Assembly: GCA_034359265.1 (NCBI GenBank)
Contig: CP136898.1
Location: 37,781,501 to 37,845,500, forward strand
Reading direction: 5' to 3'
Source of the DNA: Canna indica
Taxonomy: Eukaryota; Streptophyta; Magnoliopsida; Zingiberales; Cannaceae
DNA length: 64,000 nt
In this document: positions 33,793 to 44,400 of the stretch, one piece after another
How the letters are laid out: each line of letters starts with the position of its first letter
How positions within the stretch are numbered: the stretch's first letter is position 1
The notes under the pieces: generated by a model
The model's input: the letters and a program-made list of their open reading frames with translations, nothing else
What the model was told of the DNA's origin: nothing
Databases searched by the model: none
Translations under genes and position numbers: made by a program

Positions 33793-34130
33793 CAATCATG
33801 AACCAGATTTCGGATGGTTCAACCATGAACCAGATCTTAAAAGGTTCAATCATGAACCAAATTTAAGAAGATTCAATCATGAATCGAATTTCGGATGGTT
33901 CAAGCATGAACCAGACCTGAGAAGGTTCAACCATGGATCAGATCTCAGAAGGTTCAACCATAAGCCAGACCTCAGAAGGTTCAATCATGAACCAGATATC
34001 ATAAGGTTCAACCATGAACCAGACCTTAGAAGGTTCAACCATGAACCAGACCTTAGAAGGTTCAACCATGAACCAGATTTCAGAAGGTTCAACCATAAAC
34101 AAATCCCACAAGATTAAACCTTGAATCATC
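33793..34130. repeat. 27-bp minisatellite in the Tat 3' region
   Basis: About twelve copies of GGTTCAACCATGAACCAGA plus CCTTAGAA, period 27 bp. As 27 is a multiple of 3, a long frame reading RRFNHEPDL over and over runs through it; this is not taken as a gene. A remnant continues at 42894-42960, on the far side of the CACTA insertion. Tandem repeats in the 3' untranslated region are a known trait of Tat/Ogre elements. Confidence 0.9.
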
Positions 34131-34248
34131 CACTACTAAAAACTTTGCCATCTGCAATGGCCACTGCGTTCGTAGAGCTATTGTAGAAGAGCAATTCCTA
34201 CGACAGAAGCAGTCGCAACGAGTCCGTCGTGGATAGGCTCCTTGCAGA

Positions 34249-35720
34249 TGTTGGCTTTAGGTTTTCAACCTTAGCCTTAATCTCGATTTTGATGGTTTTG
34301 ATGATAACAAACATGGGACTAATGACTTCATTGAGAATATCCTTCAGGTTCCATATCAATTAGCGTTCGATGTCCTCGATCGAAAAAGTCAGAGAAGTCA
34401 GAAATCGAAAGGACATTGATCGTCGTGCTCGGGTTCGCCGTGGAAGTTTCTCGAAGATCGACGAGTGCACCAAAGTCACTTGGACGAGTCAAAAGATCAC
34501 GTCAAAAGCTCTCCAAGATGATGCTCGTTGAAAGCCAAAACTCAAAAACCAAGCGCGGAAGAAATCGGCTGAAAAAACAATTTCAGCCTAAATTCGATCG
34601 ACGGGGCGGTCGACCGAATGTAGGTAAAAAGGGGCAGTAGCCATTCGATTGACCCGTCGGTCGACCGAACAAAGGAAGAAAAATCGCAGAGCTACTTTGG
34701 TCGACCAGGCGGTCGACCGATCGAAGCCCAAATTGGGCAGTAGCTCGGGCGGTCGACCAGCTGGTCGACTGACCTGCATTTGCTGAAGACGCAAGATCAC
34801 GTTGGTCGACCGATGGGTCGACCGGAAGTCGTAGATCGAAGAATTTGCGTCAAGCGGTCGACCCGTCGGTCGACCGCCCATAGAGTAAAGAGAAGCGGTC
34901 GAAGGACCGTTCGACCGACCATTCGACCGGAGGCCTGTAACGTATAGTTTTCTATCCGTTGAATAGCCATTTCTTCAGCAGGGTATAAATATACCCTCAT
35001 ATGATTCTTTTAACTTCTTCCTGGACTCCTACAAATTTTTTAGCACTTTAAAAGGAGATTAAAAGCCTTCCAACGATTGATTGAAGTGCGCTCTATTTCC
35101 TTCCGCGGATATCTTCTTCAAGCGCACCAGCTGGGCTCAACTCGGGTTTTGATCAAACTCTACATCTTGACGAGTTGAAGGCTACATGGATTGAAAAGAG
35201 TAGTTATTCTTATTTTATTATTATCTCTTTTCATTGTAATCTTTATTGTTATTTGAACGCATTTTAATTGAATTTGCGTGTGACAGACCTAGGATTGTTA
35301 GGTCTGAATTTGGAAGTGGTTACCTAGTGTTAGGTGTAAAGCCACTTGCGTAAACTTAGTGTTTACTAGGATTAGTTTAGTTGTCCCTTAGGGTTGAGGT
35401 GGAAGAGGACTCTCGATAAGAAGACGGTGACTTCCGGGTGTGGAAGTGCCTTAGGTCGAGAGTGTGTCTCTTTGGTGAAAAGTCCTCTGTGTAAGGGAAA
35501 CGTAAATTAATCTAGTAAAAGTAGTTTGGAAATCCTAAGCGGAGTGCTTAGGTACGTAGTGGAGTAGGCATTGGGGCCGAACCACTATAAATCTTGTGTT
35601 TGCATTGATTTCTTATTTGCTTTAATTGCTAAATCATTTATTGCTTCCGCATATAAAATCATCGAATTGCAAATTGCCTAAACCAATCTAAGTAAATGAT
35701 TAAAAGTGAATTTAGGCTAA
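34249..35720 (+). mobile_element. SIRE-like copia LTR, truncated, inside the CACTA element
   Basis: It starts TGTTGGCTTTAGGTTTTCAACC, like the minus-strand LTRs that start at 4441 and 63355. It contains the same TAGTGGAGTAGGCATTGG and CGAACCACTATAAATCTTG block near 35560-35605. The expected LTR end is missing; it runs into the next CACTA element at about 35720. No internal copia sequence is attached, so it is a solo or truncated LTR. It contains a cluster of GGTCGACC palindromes at 34608-34876. Confidence 0.75.
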
Positions 35721-36079
35721 TCGAATTAGATAACTATCACGGACGACACTGGCTGTGGAAAAAAGTCATCACTGATGTGTGCGTCTCAAATAAGTTGTGA
35801 CGGTGTCTCTCGATCGTCACAAGTAATCATCAGCGACAGTCGTGGGCGCTGTCGCTGATTTTAACACATCAGTGATGGTTGTAGGCGACTGTCACTAATA
35901 CAAACACATCAGCCACGACCCGGGGCCGTCGATGATACTATTAGCTACCGTGATATTTGGTGCTGCCCAGGCCATCAGCTATGCCTTCTCAAGACTGAAG
36001 GATTTTGATTGTTCCATACAATACGGGCAAGAGAGTCGCCCATGCGTGCTCCAACCAAACAACATGTCATAGGCCGAGA

Positions 36080-37410
36080 AATCATTGATTATCCATAATA
36101 TAGCACCTCATAAAGTGAAGTTTTGATTTCGGTGACAATCATAAGTGATAGCTCCCTCAACCCACAATGTTTTCAATTCATCAATTAGGGGTCGGAGAAA
36201 CGCATCAATTTCTTTGCGAGGACCCCTAGGACCTAGAATAATCATCGAAAGATAGATAAATTGATCTTTCATACACATTGAAGGCGACAAATTATAAACT
36301 ATTAACAACACTAGACATACTGAATACAGAGTTGCCGAATTACCAAATGCACAATCCCAACCTGATATTTCTAGTATCCCTAGCAAATGAAGGATAACAC
36401 ATATCCAAATGTTTCCGTGCTTCACTGTCAGATTGATAAGTCATTATTGTATCATCACGACTTCTTGCATGCCAACTCATATAGGGGACAGTCTTTTACG
36501 ACATGAATAACCTTTGAAACCTCGGTGTCAGTGGAAAATACCGAAGCACCTTAAAAGGGATATTTTTTTGTCGGACATTTCTTCTCCTTGTAACGAGGAT
36601 GTTCACATACTAAGCATTGCTCTAACTGTTCATTTTCTTTATAATATAAAATACAGTTATTTGGGCACGCGTGTATCTTTTCGTACCCAAGCCCTAATTT
36701 CCTCATCAACTTTTTTGTCTTATAAAAAGTTGACTCAAACTTGTTATTTGGAGGTAGCATACCATTGATAAAGCTTGCAATCCGATCAAATGCATGCCCA
36801 CTGATATTACAATCGGACTTGATGTTTAGGAGTTGCGTCAGTGCCAAAAATCTTGTATAATTAGGACAATTCTCATACAAAGATTCATCGGCAGCTTTCA
36901 ACATCTCGTAAAATTCTGCAGCCTCCTTATTCGGCAATTCAATCTGTATCGCAGGTTGTTCTTCAGTTACTTCAACTGTCGTAGTATCTGGTGGCACTAC
37001 TGTCTCAATAACTGACTCAATATTATCATTCAAATGGAATTGTCCTCCAAGACTATCCAGAATCATTATTCTATAAGGATTAGGTGGATTGGAAAAAGAA
37101 ACACCAGTAGAAGAATATTCACCATGAGTTTGGACAACAGGGTTGCTCGACGTCCCGACTTGACGTGCCTCCCCATGACAATTCCATAAAAAATATCTTG
37201 GTATGAATCCTTTTGTATACAAATGCATTGTGACAATTTTCCGGTCCAAAAATCTTATGTTTGAACATTTTCGGCACAGACATCGAATTTTATCACCACT
37301 AAGGAATTTTTTATTCGAGTAGGCGAAATTTAAGAAGTAAGTTACGCTTACTCGAAATTCGTCCGTTATAGCTCCACGATGAATTCATCGGTACATCCAA
37401 CTTCGATCGC
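36080..37410 (-). pseudogene. TNP2 transposase, N-terminal half, broken
   Basis: On the minus strand the transposase-associated domain (CSNIRFLDRKIVTMHLYTKGF.PRYFLWNC, in parts) lies at 37400-37180. A 232-codon frame (37249-36551) follows, with EFYEMLKAADESLYENCP, LTQLLNIKSDCNISG and FINGMLPPNNKF, then the zinc-like CPNNCILYYKEN and CLVCEHPRYK. The Transposase_21 (TNP2) core continues at 36425-36108, reading NLSPSMCMKDQFIYLSMIILGP. It stops within the core, where the sequence jumps to the left subterminal repeats. DUF4218 and DUF4216 are missing. Confidence 0.85.
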
Positions 37411-37491
37411 CGGACATGTTCTGTCAAAAGGTTGACAATATCTTTAGGTAATGTCTTTAGATGGGATGGTCATATTCCATTCGGAATTCAT

Positions 37492-37677
37492 GTTATTTAT
37501 ATTGCACTTAGAATTACTTTTAGTCATTAACTTCATTCTAAATTTTGGCAGCATCTCCCTACAGTTCTCCGAATACGCATATCATCTGGGCGCGTATCGG
37601 AGAACAAGGGAGATACAAGCCAAAATTTAAAAATGAATAATGACTAAAAGAAATAAACTAAGTGCAATATAAATAAC
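37492..37677. repeat. Long inverted-repeat hairpin in CACTA leader
   Basis: The arms begin GTTATTTATATTGCACTTAG and end CTAAGTGCAATATAAATAAC, pairing over about 90 bp each. It lies upstream of the TNP2 start, as in the other copies at 343, 50836 and 59422. Confidence 0.85.
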
Positions 37678-37869
37678 TATGTTCCCAAATTGTTCAATTA
37701 GGGACAATTCAAGGGTTGTACGTCGTATAAAATATCATTTTCTTCATTTACACAAACATACAACCCCCGAACGGATCTAAGGTTATGTAAAAATTAAAAC
37801 TTGACTCGTCGATGCGCACATGAAACGTATCAACTCGTCTTGATTATTTTCTAAATTTGTAGATGCCAA

Positions 37870-38130
37870 TGCGAGTCCAAAGTGGTTGATTCCGCGTGAG
37901 TCCAAAGTGGACAATTTTGGCGCGTGTCCAAAGTGGATGATTCTGCGCGAGTCCAAAGTGGGCGATTCGGCGTGAGCCCAAAGTGGACGATTCTGGTACG
38001 AGTCTAAAGTGGACGATTCTAGCGCGAGTCCAAAGTGAACGATTCTGCGCAAGTCCAAAGTGGATGATTCCGACACGAGCTCAAATTAAGTGGACGATTC
38101 CGACGCGCACGAGTCCAAAGTGGACGATTT
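37870..38130. repeat. 26-bp minisatellite of the CACTA leader
   Basis: About ten variants of GCGAGTCCAAAGTGGACGAT plus TC.., period about 26 bp, the complement of the array at 21.35 kb. Confidence 0.85.
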
Positions 38131-38340
38131 TAACAAAACTAATCTAATTAAATTAAATCTAATCTAATTAAATTAAATCTAATCTAATTAAATTAAATCT
38201 AATCTAATTAATTAACCCTAATTAAATCTAATTAAATTAAATCTAATCTAACTAATTAACCCTAATTTAATCTAATTAATAAATAATTAACCCTAATTAA
38301 TATAATATTAACCATAATTAATTAAATTTAATTAATCTAT
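38131..38340. repeat. AT-rich tandem repeat, unit AATCTAATTAAATTA
   Basis: TCTAATCTAATTAAATTAAA units follow one another several times, with ACCCTAATT variants towards the right. Low-complexity leader DNA; no gene. Confidence 0.75.
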
Positions 38341-39033
38341 ATAAAAAATACTATCGGCGCCGGCTGAAATCGTCGGCACCGATCGGAGAGGGAAGGAAGC
38401 GCTCACCTGGACGACAGCGAGGGAGAAGGCGGTGAGGAAGATTGGGGTCGGCCGATTCGTGGCGCGTGGAGACCGATTGGGGCTCGATCGGCGAGGGCAA
38501 GGGCGGCGTCTCTGTTGAAGGCGGCTCGACGACTAACTCGACGGCGCACGAAGTTAGCGACGACGACGGCAGGAGCAGAGAAGAAAGAGGAAGAAGAGGA
38601 AGAAAGAGGAAGGGTCGGCCGTGAACGCAAATGAAAAGGATTTTCACCGACGGCTCACCAACCGTCGGAAAATCGTGGATTCGTAATTTTATTATCACCG
38701 ACGACTCCCGCAGCCGTCGGTGAAGAGTGTTTTAATTTTCGTGATGCGTTCGCGCCATTAATTAATAAGCGACGACCGCTTCTAGCCATGGCTAATGACT
38801 TATTCATATCACCAACTGCTCTCTCGCCCCCGCTAAGCGACGGCCGATTCTTATTTTGAGCCCCGTGCGTGCCATCAACTATAAGCGACGATCCTAGGCG
38901 GCCGTATGCGAGCCGCAGCTAATTTAGTTACATCAGCCACGGTCGCTACGACCGTCGCAAAGCCACGAATTATTCTGACGGCCAAGGCGGCCGTCGGTGA
39001 TTCCTATGGCTGATGTGGTATATTCTAGTAGTG

Positions 39034-40883
39034 AACAACGCCCGTGCGTGGGCCATTGTTCCAATGCCATATACACGACCGTGGCCGACGCATGCCACCT
39101 ACATCCATGCGTCAGCATCAAGCTGATGTGTGCAGGATCACCTCCCCACTGGGTCACCAACTCACTATACGTGGTCTTTAAATAAAAGTAAATTAATTAA
39201 TTAAATTAATTATACATAATAGAACTAGATAATTTTTTAAAAATATTAACTTACCAGTACCTTCTCCGGCCTCCTACTGATGAACTCACCCCGACAAGGA
39301 CCACGCTGGTATATGTGTCTCCAAGAAGACCCTTAGAGGATCAGCAGGGATGAGCGTCCTCTGCTCGTCTTGCGTCCCTTATAATAAAATAAATATAATT
39401 ATTTTTTCTATAATAATAAATAAATAATAAAAATAATTATTACATTACTTACCAATCGACCCTCGTGGCTGATAAATGGGATGGACCCATTGGTATGTCG
39501 GGCGATGGATCCCTCGACCAGCGTCATCCGATTTTGGTGCGCTGCCCGAGAGGCACCTTGCCATCCCTTCGACGCCCAAATGTCGCATAGCCGATCCCAT
39601 AAGTCGATCTGCATCCAGGTTGGCCTGTGTCCCTTGAGCGCATTCATAGGCGTATCTCTGTTGCCGCCTACAATCGCTCGCGCTCGATTGAAGATATTCT
39701 TGAAAAGCTTCTTATTGTAAGCTTCCCAAGCATCCTCCATCTAAGCCTGAATGGTGAGATCCTAGGTATATCGGGCCTACAAAAAGAAAATATTAATAGC
39801 TTAATAATGAAACCAACTTCATATTTTATTCAAAAAATCATATCCAATATAACTTTAGAATGCTGGACATAAAGCATGATAACTACTTACTTTAATAGCT
39901 TAATAATTGCATAGCTCCACAATCATTCTCATTTTCAGATGATCTCAAGGTAAAAACAAACAAACTTTATACTTTGAATATTAACGTTCATATGCCTAAA
40001 AAGATTATACTACTGTTTATAATCAAAATTGCTATTGAAGTTTGATTCCCAAAACTTTCTCCCTTCCCAAAGAAAAAGGCACGTGCTTGGTGAAGTAAAA
40101 GTTGTTTCATAAATCCTAAAAGCTATAACTTAAATGAAACCAACATGTGCCTATAAATATATCACTGAGTTATCAAAATTCAAAAAATTGTAAAAATTGA
40201 CCAAGCTATCTAGTTGTCTTGATCATCAAATTTTGAGAAGTCCCATACGGATCATAACAACAGACAAGATTAGCTAACAACATTCTCTATGTCCCTTATT
40301 TTATCATCACTTTTGCAACCTTAATATTCTCAAATAGTAAAATAATTTACCTTTCAATAAAACTTATCATTTTACACTAAAATCAAAACCATCATTTTGT
40401 AGTGTAACATAATAACATTTATGTTAAGTGCACCTTACACTTGTTAAAGAAGAGAGGCTCAATTTTGATACTTTATAGTATAAAATTCAACAAACATAAT
40501 AATATTTAAGTCCTCCTATTAATTAGTTGCAGTATCTAAAATTAATAAACTACGTACCTGGAACTCGGACCATAATAAATCTCGATTATGCTGCGGCACG
40601 TGGGTCTATGAACGTCACGACTCGTGAAAGAACCTCTTGATAATAGAGGTGATGTTGCGAGCAACATCGTCCTGGTCGAATCTACAACTCAAGTATAACA
40701 ATACAAATAGTAATTAATTAATTAACAATTATAAAACATAAATTTTGATACTTACTTTAGACCGTGCAACGATATTCGTTGACGTTGGTCGGTCAATGAA
40801 GGTGCACGAACCCTCCGATTAGGCCCACGAGGCCTACGAAGACCTCTAGCCTCCGGGGCTAGTGGTGGTGGTGGTCCCGACAT
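39034..40883 (-). pseudogene. TnpA-like gene (Transposase_24) of the 34131-42893 element, broken
   Basis: On the minus strand the start is at 40883 (MSGPPPPPLAPEARGLRRP, then RGPNRRVRAPSL). Further exons are near 40680-40560 and 39740-39450. The latter carries the family core EDAWEAYNKKLFKNIFNRA, RPTWMQIDLWDRLCDIWAS and SIARHTNGSIPFISHEG. An exon at 39370-39250 follows, and one at 39180-39034 reading TYSELVTQWGGDPAHISL, which matches TYSQTVVQRGGTPEDFD in the 23.5 kb copy. That last exon is cut by the CACTA insertion at 39033 and its end is lost. It is more diverged than the other two TnpA-like genes, in line with the different subterminal repeat of its element. Confidence 0.75.
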
Positions 40884-40889
40884 TTTCAC

Positions 40890-42380
40890 TTGTCTCGTAA
40901 GATTATGTCACAACTAATCATGAAAATAAAACTATATATTAAACCTGAACTGAACTTAAAAACTTGTCTATGTAAAATTAAAATAGATGCATATATTTGT
41001 TAAAAATGAAAAAGGGCTAAACTAAGTAAAATAAAATACTAATAAATTTAACAATTGAAGAAGAAAAACAAACCAATCAAGCAAGCTGGAACGGAGGAAG
41101 GAGATGAATGCTTTTGGCTTATTTGGCTACCAACCTGGAGATGGTGCCAAGTGATGAGCACTTGGAGTTGTCAAGAAGCAAACCACATGAGCACTTGTAG
41201 TTGTCAAGAAGCAAACCACTTGTAGTAACTACAAAGACTGTAGCATGTTAAAGTAGGAGGAAGCTATTGCTACGTGGATTGATATGGACTGTTGCTCTTG
41301 TTTTTAAACTTGTTTTTTTATCATCTACGAGATTCATTTTGAGATAACGTAGAAAGGGATGGCCAGCATAGATACAAAAGAAGCAGGTTGAAATGTCAAT
41401 CAGTGCAGCTGAAAGTAGGATGTCCCTTTAGAAGTTTTGTGAGGAAGATAGGCTTACCAGGACGGCCCAAAACTCTAAAGATCCAAGAATATTGTTTAAT
41501 TCCACATGATCTTATTTCTAAAATTGTAAATGTCTAGGTGGCCTTCGGTTCCTAGGATTGAACTATATAATATTTAGAATGTCTAGGTGGCCTTCGGTCC
41601 CATTATCAGTATTTGTGGGATTATGAATACATGATTTTGTGTTTATAGAATCTGAAATCAGATGATTATCTAAACACGACAAAATTGTGATTTATAAACA
41701 GTAGGATTATTAAGGTACATCAAGAGTTTAGGTCACAAGATACATTTGCACCATGGGCAGTGTTCATAAAGCTAAGGTCACAAGACATTCACTGTAAATA
41801 ATGATCAAGGAGATCAATTGCACCTAGGAAAAAGAAGTTGATTTCAGTTTTGAGTTTCTACAAACATATAAAAAGGAAACATGGGTAAAAAATGTTTAAA
41901 AGACAAATGAATAATTAAGTCAAAATGATCAATTCAAATACAAGGACTAGCTTTGCACCCAGCCTGACTACAAGAGTCAATTGCATAGACTTTTGCTAAC
42001 ATTAAGCTAAGCTACAGAAATCTTTTCAAACAAATTCCATTTGAATTCTGAAATGTATTTCAAGCATGGACTTAATTTACCTTCTATGCCTATCACTTAA
42101 TCTGTCTATTTAGTCATATCTAGTTTCTGTAAGATACTTGTAGGAATTCTGACACAAATTATCTCACCCACTCCCACTCCTCTTCCCAACCTTTATGAAA
42201 ACTTGAGAAGAAATTATCAGGTCTAAATGCTTGCAATGCAATTTCATGTATTTTCTTTTGGAAAAATCAAAAAAATTATACCCTGGGAAGAAAAAAGAAG
42301 GGGAAAGCTTTCTAATTCCTCTCTACAACTCAACTCAATGACAAGCAGAAGGCTCAATCAATGCTATGCCTAATGTTATC
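40890..42380. other. Non-coding interior of the 8.76 kb CACTA element
   Basis: AT-rich DNA with no ORF. A direct repeat (GAGCACTTG.AGTTGTCAAGAAGCAAACCAC in two copies) is at 41155-41220. The part next to 42381 reads on the minus strand like a 3' untranslated region following the captured EF-hand frame, so it may belong to the captured gene. Confidence 0.45.
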
Positions 42381-42521
42381 CTACAACAATCTGAGCTCCA
42401 TTCGCAGGACGTCCTTCACCAGCAGCTCATTTGATTTCTCCATCAACTCCGGGTTCAACCTTACCATGACCACACAGACCTCCATCTGATCCAGCGCTCC
42501 ATCCCCGTTGAGGTCGCCCTC
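42381..42521 (-). pseudogene. Captured EF-hand gene fragment (KIC/PBP1-like)
   Basis: The minus strand has 46 codons ending in a stop. It contains one complete EF-hand loop (DLNGDGALDQME, with Asp/Asn at loop positions 1, 3, 5 and 9 and Glu at 12), then VCVVMVRLNPELMEKS. This resembles the C-terminal part of the small single-EF-hand proteins KIC/PBP1 of plants, which bind calcium and partner kinesin or PINOID. It is directly preceded by TGA where the family has Arg, consistent with CGA to TGA. Upstream codons no longer match. It has no relation to transposase and lies inside the CACTA boundaries, so it is read as a host fragment picked up by the transposon. The parent gene is not in this window. 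Confidence 0.7.
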
Positions 42522-42893
42522 TCACAGCATCAATGTAGGCAAGGAGGGACGGCGGCCCTTCCACCTGCCGCCGGCCAAAACCCTAACAGGCGGTTGCTAG
42601 GTTTTAGTGGCCAGAGAGAGAGAGGAAAAAAAGGATTGCGCGGGGTTATAAATTTTAATTTATGTCGGCCTTTGCGACGGCCAATCGCGGTCGCAAGTCA
42701 TGGTCACAAAGCTGTAGTCACGCCGTCATCGTGTCGTTAATCTTGCGACGGCCACATCTGCGATCGCAATGCCGTCGCACATATGAACCCGTTGTGACTC
42801 CCTGATGTGCGTGATCGCAGGCCTGTCGCATCTATGACTGCATACAGTACCGTCGCAAATTGACCGTCGTAGATAACATGATTTCTAGTAGTG

Positions 42894-43130
42894 ATCATGA
42901 TTCAACCAGGAGGTTTCAATCTGAAACCAAATGGTTTAAACTTTGAGTCACGGCCCAAAAGATGGGACGAGGACACTCCCTTCATGAAATGCTAACCAAA
43001 AGATATTTATGTATGAAACAACACAAAATAAGCTCATGGAGGAGCAATCGTCAAAGTCAAAATGAAAGAACAGGGGTGAAACAGCCAATCCCCCTAAAAA
43101 AAAGTCTCCAAGAAGACAATAGAGGAAGAT
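42894..43130 (+). other. Tat 3' region between the minisatellite and the antisense gene
   Basis: The first ~65 bp continue the 27-bp array (GATTCAACCAGGAGG, GGTTTAAACTTTGAG). The rest is A-rich and has no convincing gene on the plus strand. Confidence 0.5.
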
Positions 43131-44179
43131 CTAAAGGAGTCGCTGAGAAGAAGTTGTGCCCGTCTTGGCGCACTCAGCAGGAGCGTTCTTTTCCATGGCA
43201 GGAAATCCTACGGAAGAAAATGAGCATTGGCCCGGAGTCGCGGCCGAAAGGTCCCCTTTGAGCGACCAAGAAAATTCTCTCTCAGCCTCGGGATTCACCA
43301 GGGCGTCGTCCTTAACTTTCTTAAGGAAGTCCATCCCTGAAAGGTCACCACTAGGAGTCATAAGCTTAGGTTGCTTAGAAGCTTTCTCAAAACCCTCCAT
43401 GTACAAGGCGAGGGTGTTATCTCGGAGGCACTTCATCTCCTCCTCGAGGGACTGCTTAGCTAGGTTGCACCTTGCAGCCTCAACCCTCGCCTCCTCTGCT
43501 TCGACCTTCAGAAGGGACTTCGCCGTCACCGCCACAGAAAGGTCCAAGTAGAGCATCTCCAGCTCCACCCTAGCCTTGTTTTCCAACTCTGCTATTCGGG
43601 CAGTAGACTCAGAAATGGCTGCGCTCAACCGAGTGACTTCTTCGGCCTTTGCTTCCAAGCTAGGCCCTCTCCTTCTCTATCATCCTAAGTCTGCAAGCTG
43701 TGAGTTCTTCATGCTCTCTTCGTGAGACCTCTTGCAACTTATCCAGCAAAAGCTCGACGTGCTTTCATATGTCTACCCCATCTGGGAAGACCAACTGGCT
43801 CCCGAAATAAAAATGCGATACCGAACCAAGCTGACGAACCCTTGCCGATGTGCTGGCTACCACCTCCGCCTCTGGGTGTAGGGACTCATTCCCCCGAGGA
43901 CGGACATTCGACTCTTCAAGAAGGTTCTATCCGGAACACCGAGCCCTCTTTCGACGCCATCGGCAGCGAACCAAGGAGGACTGGGGAGTTTGAAGAGGCT
44001 GACGAGCCGGCAGCTCCCACCCTTGCTCCTGAAGCCTATGCCTTTCGATACTGTGAATCCCTCATAGACCTCAACAACTCATCCACCAGCGGATTCTTTC
44101 CCTTATCCCCAGCAGACCTCCCCCGCATCTCTGCCAAATGAGAGCGCGTACCCGGAACATTCAAGATTAGGGTACGCAT
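43131..44179 (-). pseudogene. Antisense coiled-coil gene of the Tat element
   Basis: On the strand opposite gag, a start codon at 44179 opens MRTLILNVPGTRSHLAEMRG and runs to a stop near 44035 (DSQYRKA*). Coding-like sequence goes on in other frames (Ser/Gly-rich, GSSASSNSPVLL) to an open 175-codon frame at 43658-43131. That frame is a long heptad-type helix (EEVTRLSAAISESTARIAEL, VEAEEARVEAARCNLAK, SLEEEMKCLRDN) followed by SGMDFLKKVKDDALVNPEAE. I know no enzyme match. Extra antisense ORFs at this position occur in Tat-lineage elements; their role is not settled. A TATA box and a well-formed 5' intron lie just upstream. Frameshifts make this copy non-functional. Confidence 0.7.
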
Positions 44180-44181
44180 AC

Positions 44182-44276
44182 CTGAACAAAAAAGAAGGAC
44201 TGAACAACTCACACGAAAAAGATAATGAACCTAAAGTCAACAATAAACACTAGAGCTTGAGGCTATGAAAGCTTAC
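44182..44276 (-). other. Putative 5' UTR intron of the antisense gene
   Basis: On the minus strand the donor ACCG|GTAAGC (44277/44276) and acceptor TTTTTTGTTCAG|GT (44182/44181) bound 95 bp with a T-rich tract. The start codon at 44179 follows 2 bases after the acceptor. Confidence 0.6.
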
Positions 44277-44392
44277 CGGTGAAAGTTAGCGAATGTATGA
44301 AGGAACTAGTTAAGGAAGATACCATTGAAGCTTGCTAGAGGCGAAGGCCAAAGAAGCGCAGGAAAGCTCACAAACGAGGAAGGAAAAGCCCC

Positions 44393-44400
44393 TTTTATAG
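44393..44400 (-). promoter_or_regulatory. TATA box for the antisense gene
   Basis: The minus strand reads GGTCTATAAAAGGGG. A start of transcription about 30 bp further on would leave a short leader with one intron before the ORF. The related Tat end at 18.3 kb has GGTCTATAAATAG in the same setting, although most surrounding sequence has diverged. Confidence 0.6.

Larger units (their letters stand above)
35721..39033 (-). mobile_element. CACTA element, internally deleted copy nested in another CACTA
   Basis: The right (5') end reads TATTCTAGTAGTG at 39033, with CCGACGGC/GCCGTCGG subterminal repeats at 38640-39010. The left end has the same subterminal sequence as the element starting at 45454 (ATAACTATCACGGACG.CACTGGC at 35721), but the terminal CACTA is lost at the join with the SIRE LTR. 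It carries the first half of TNP2 and the family leader. It interrupts a Transposase_24 exon of the surrounding CACTA element at 39033/39034. The target duplication cannot be checked. Confidence 0.8.
34131..42893 (-). mobile_element. CACTA transposon, 8.76 kb, with nested insertions and captured gene
   Basis: The termini are CACTACTAAAAACTTTG on the left and ATTTCTAGTAGTG on the right, flanked by a perfect duplication ATC (34128-34130, 42894-42896). The right (5') subterminal region at 42640-42893 is full of TGCGACGG/CCGTCGCA units, a different repeat from the other CACTA elements here. On the minus strand, inward, are a captured EF-hand fragment, about 1.5 kb of non-coding DNA and a TnpA-like gene. 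A SIRE-type LTR and another CACTA element occupy most of its left half. There is no TNP2 gene of its own. Confidence 0.92.

Noticed and set aside
33551..34117. 188-codon frame reading RRFNHEPDL repeats
   Set aside because: It lies entirely on 110-bp and 27-bp tandem repeats in the Tat 3' region; the 27-bp period keeps the frame open by chance.
33793..34130. CRISPR-like regular repeats
   Set aside because: Units are contiguous and near-identical, without unique spacers, in a plant retrotransposon; it is a minisatellite.
43722..44141. Plus-strand 139-codon frame in the Tat 3' region
   Set aside because: It is the complement of the antisense gene, which has a TATA box, intron and coiled-coil support on the minus strand.
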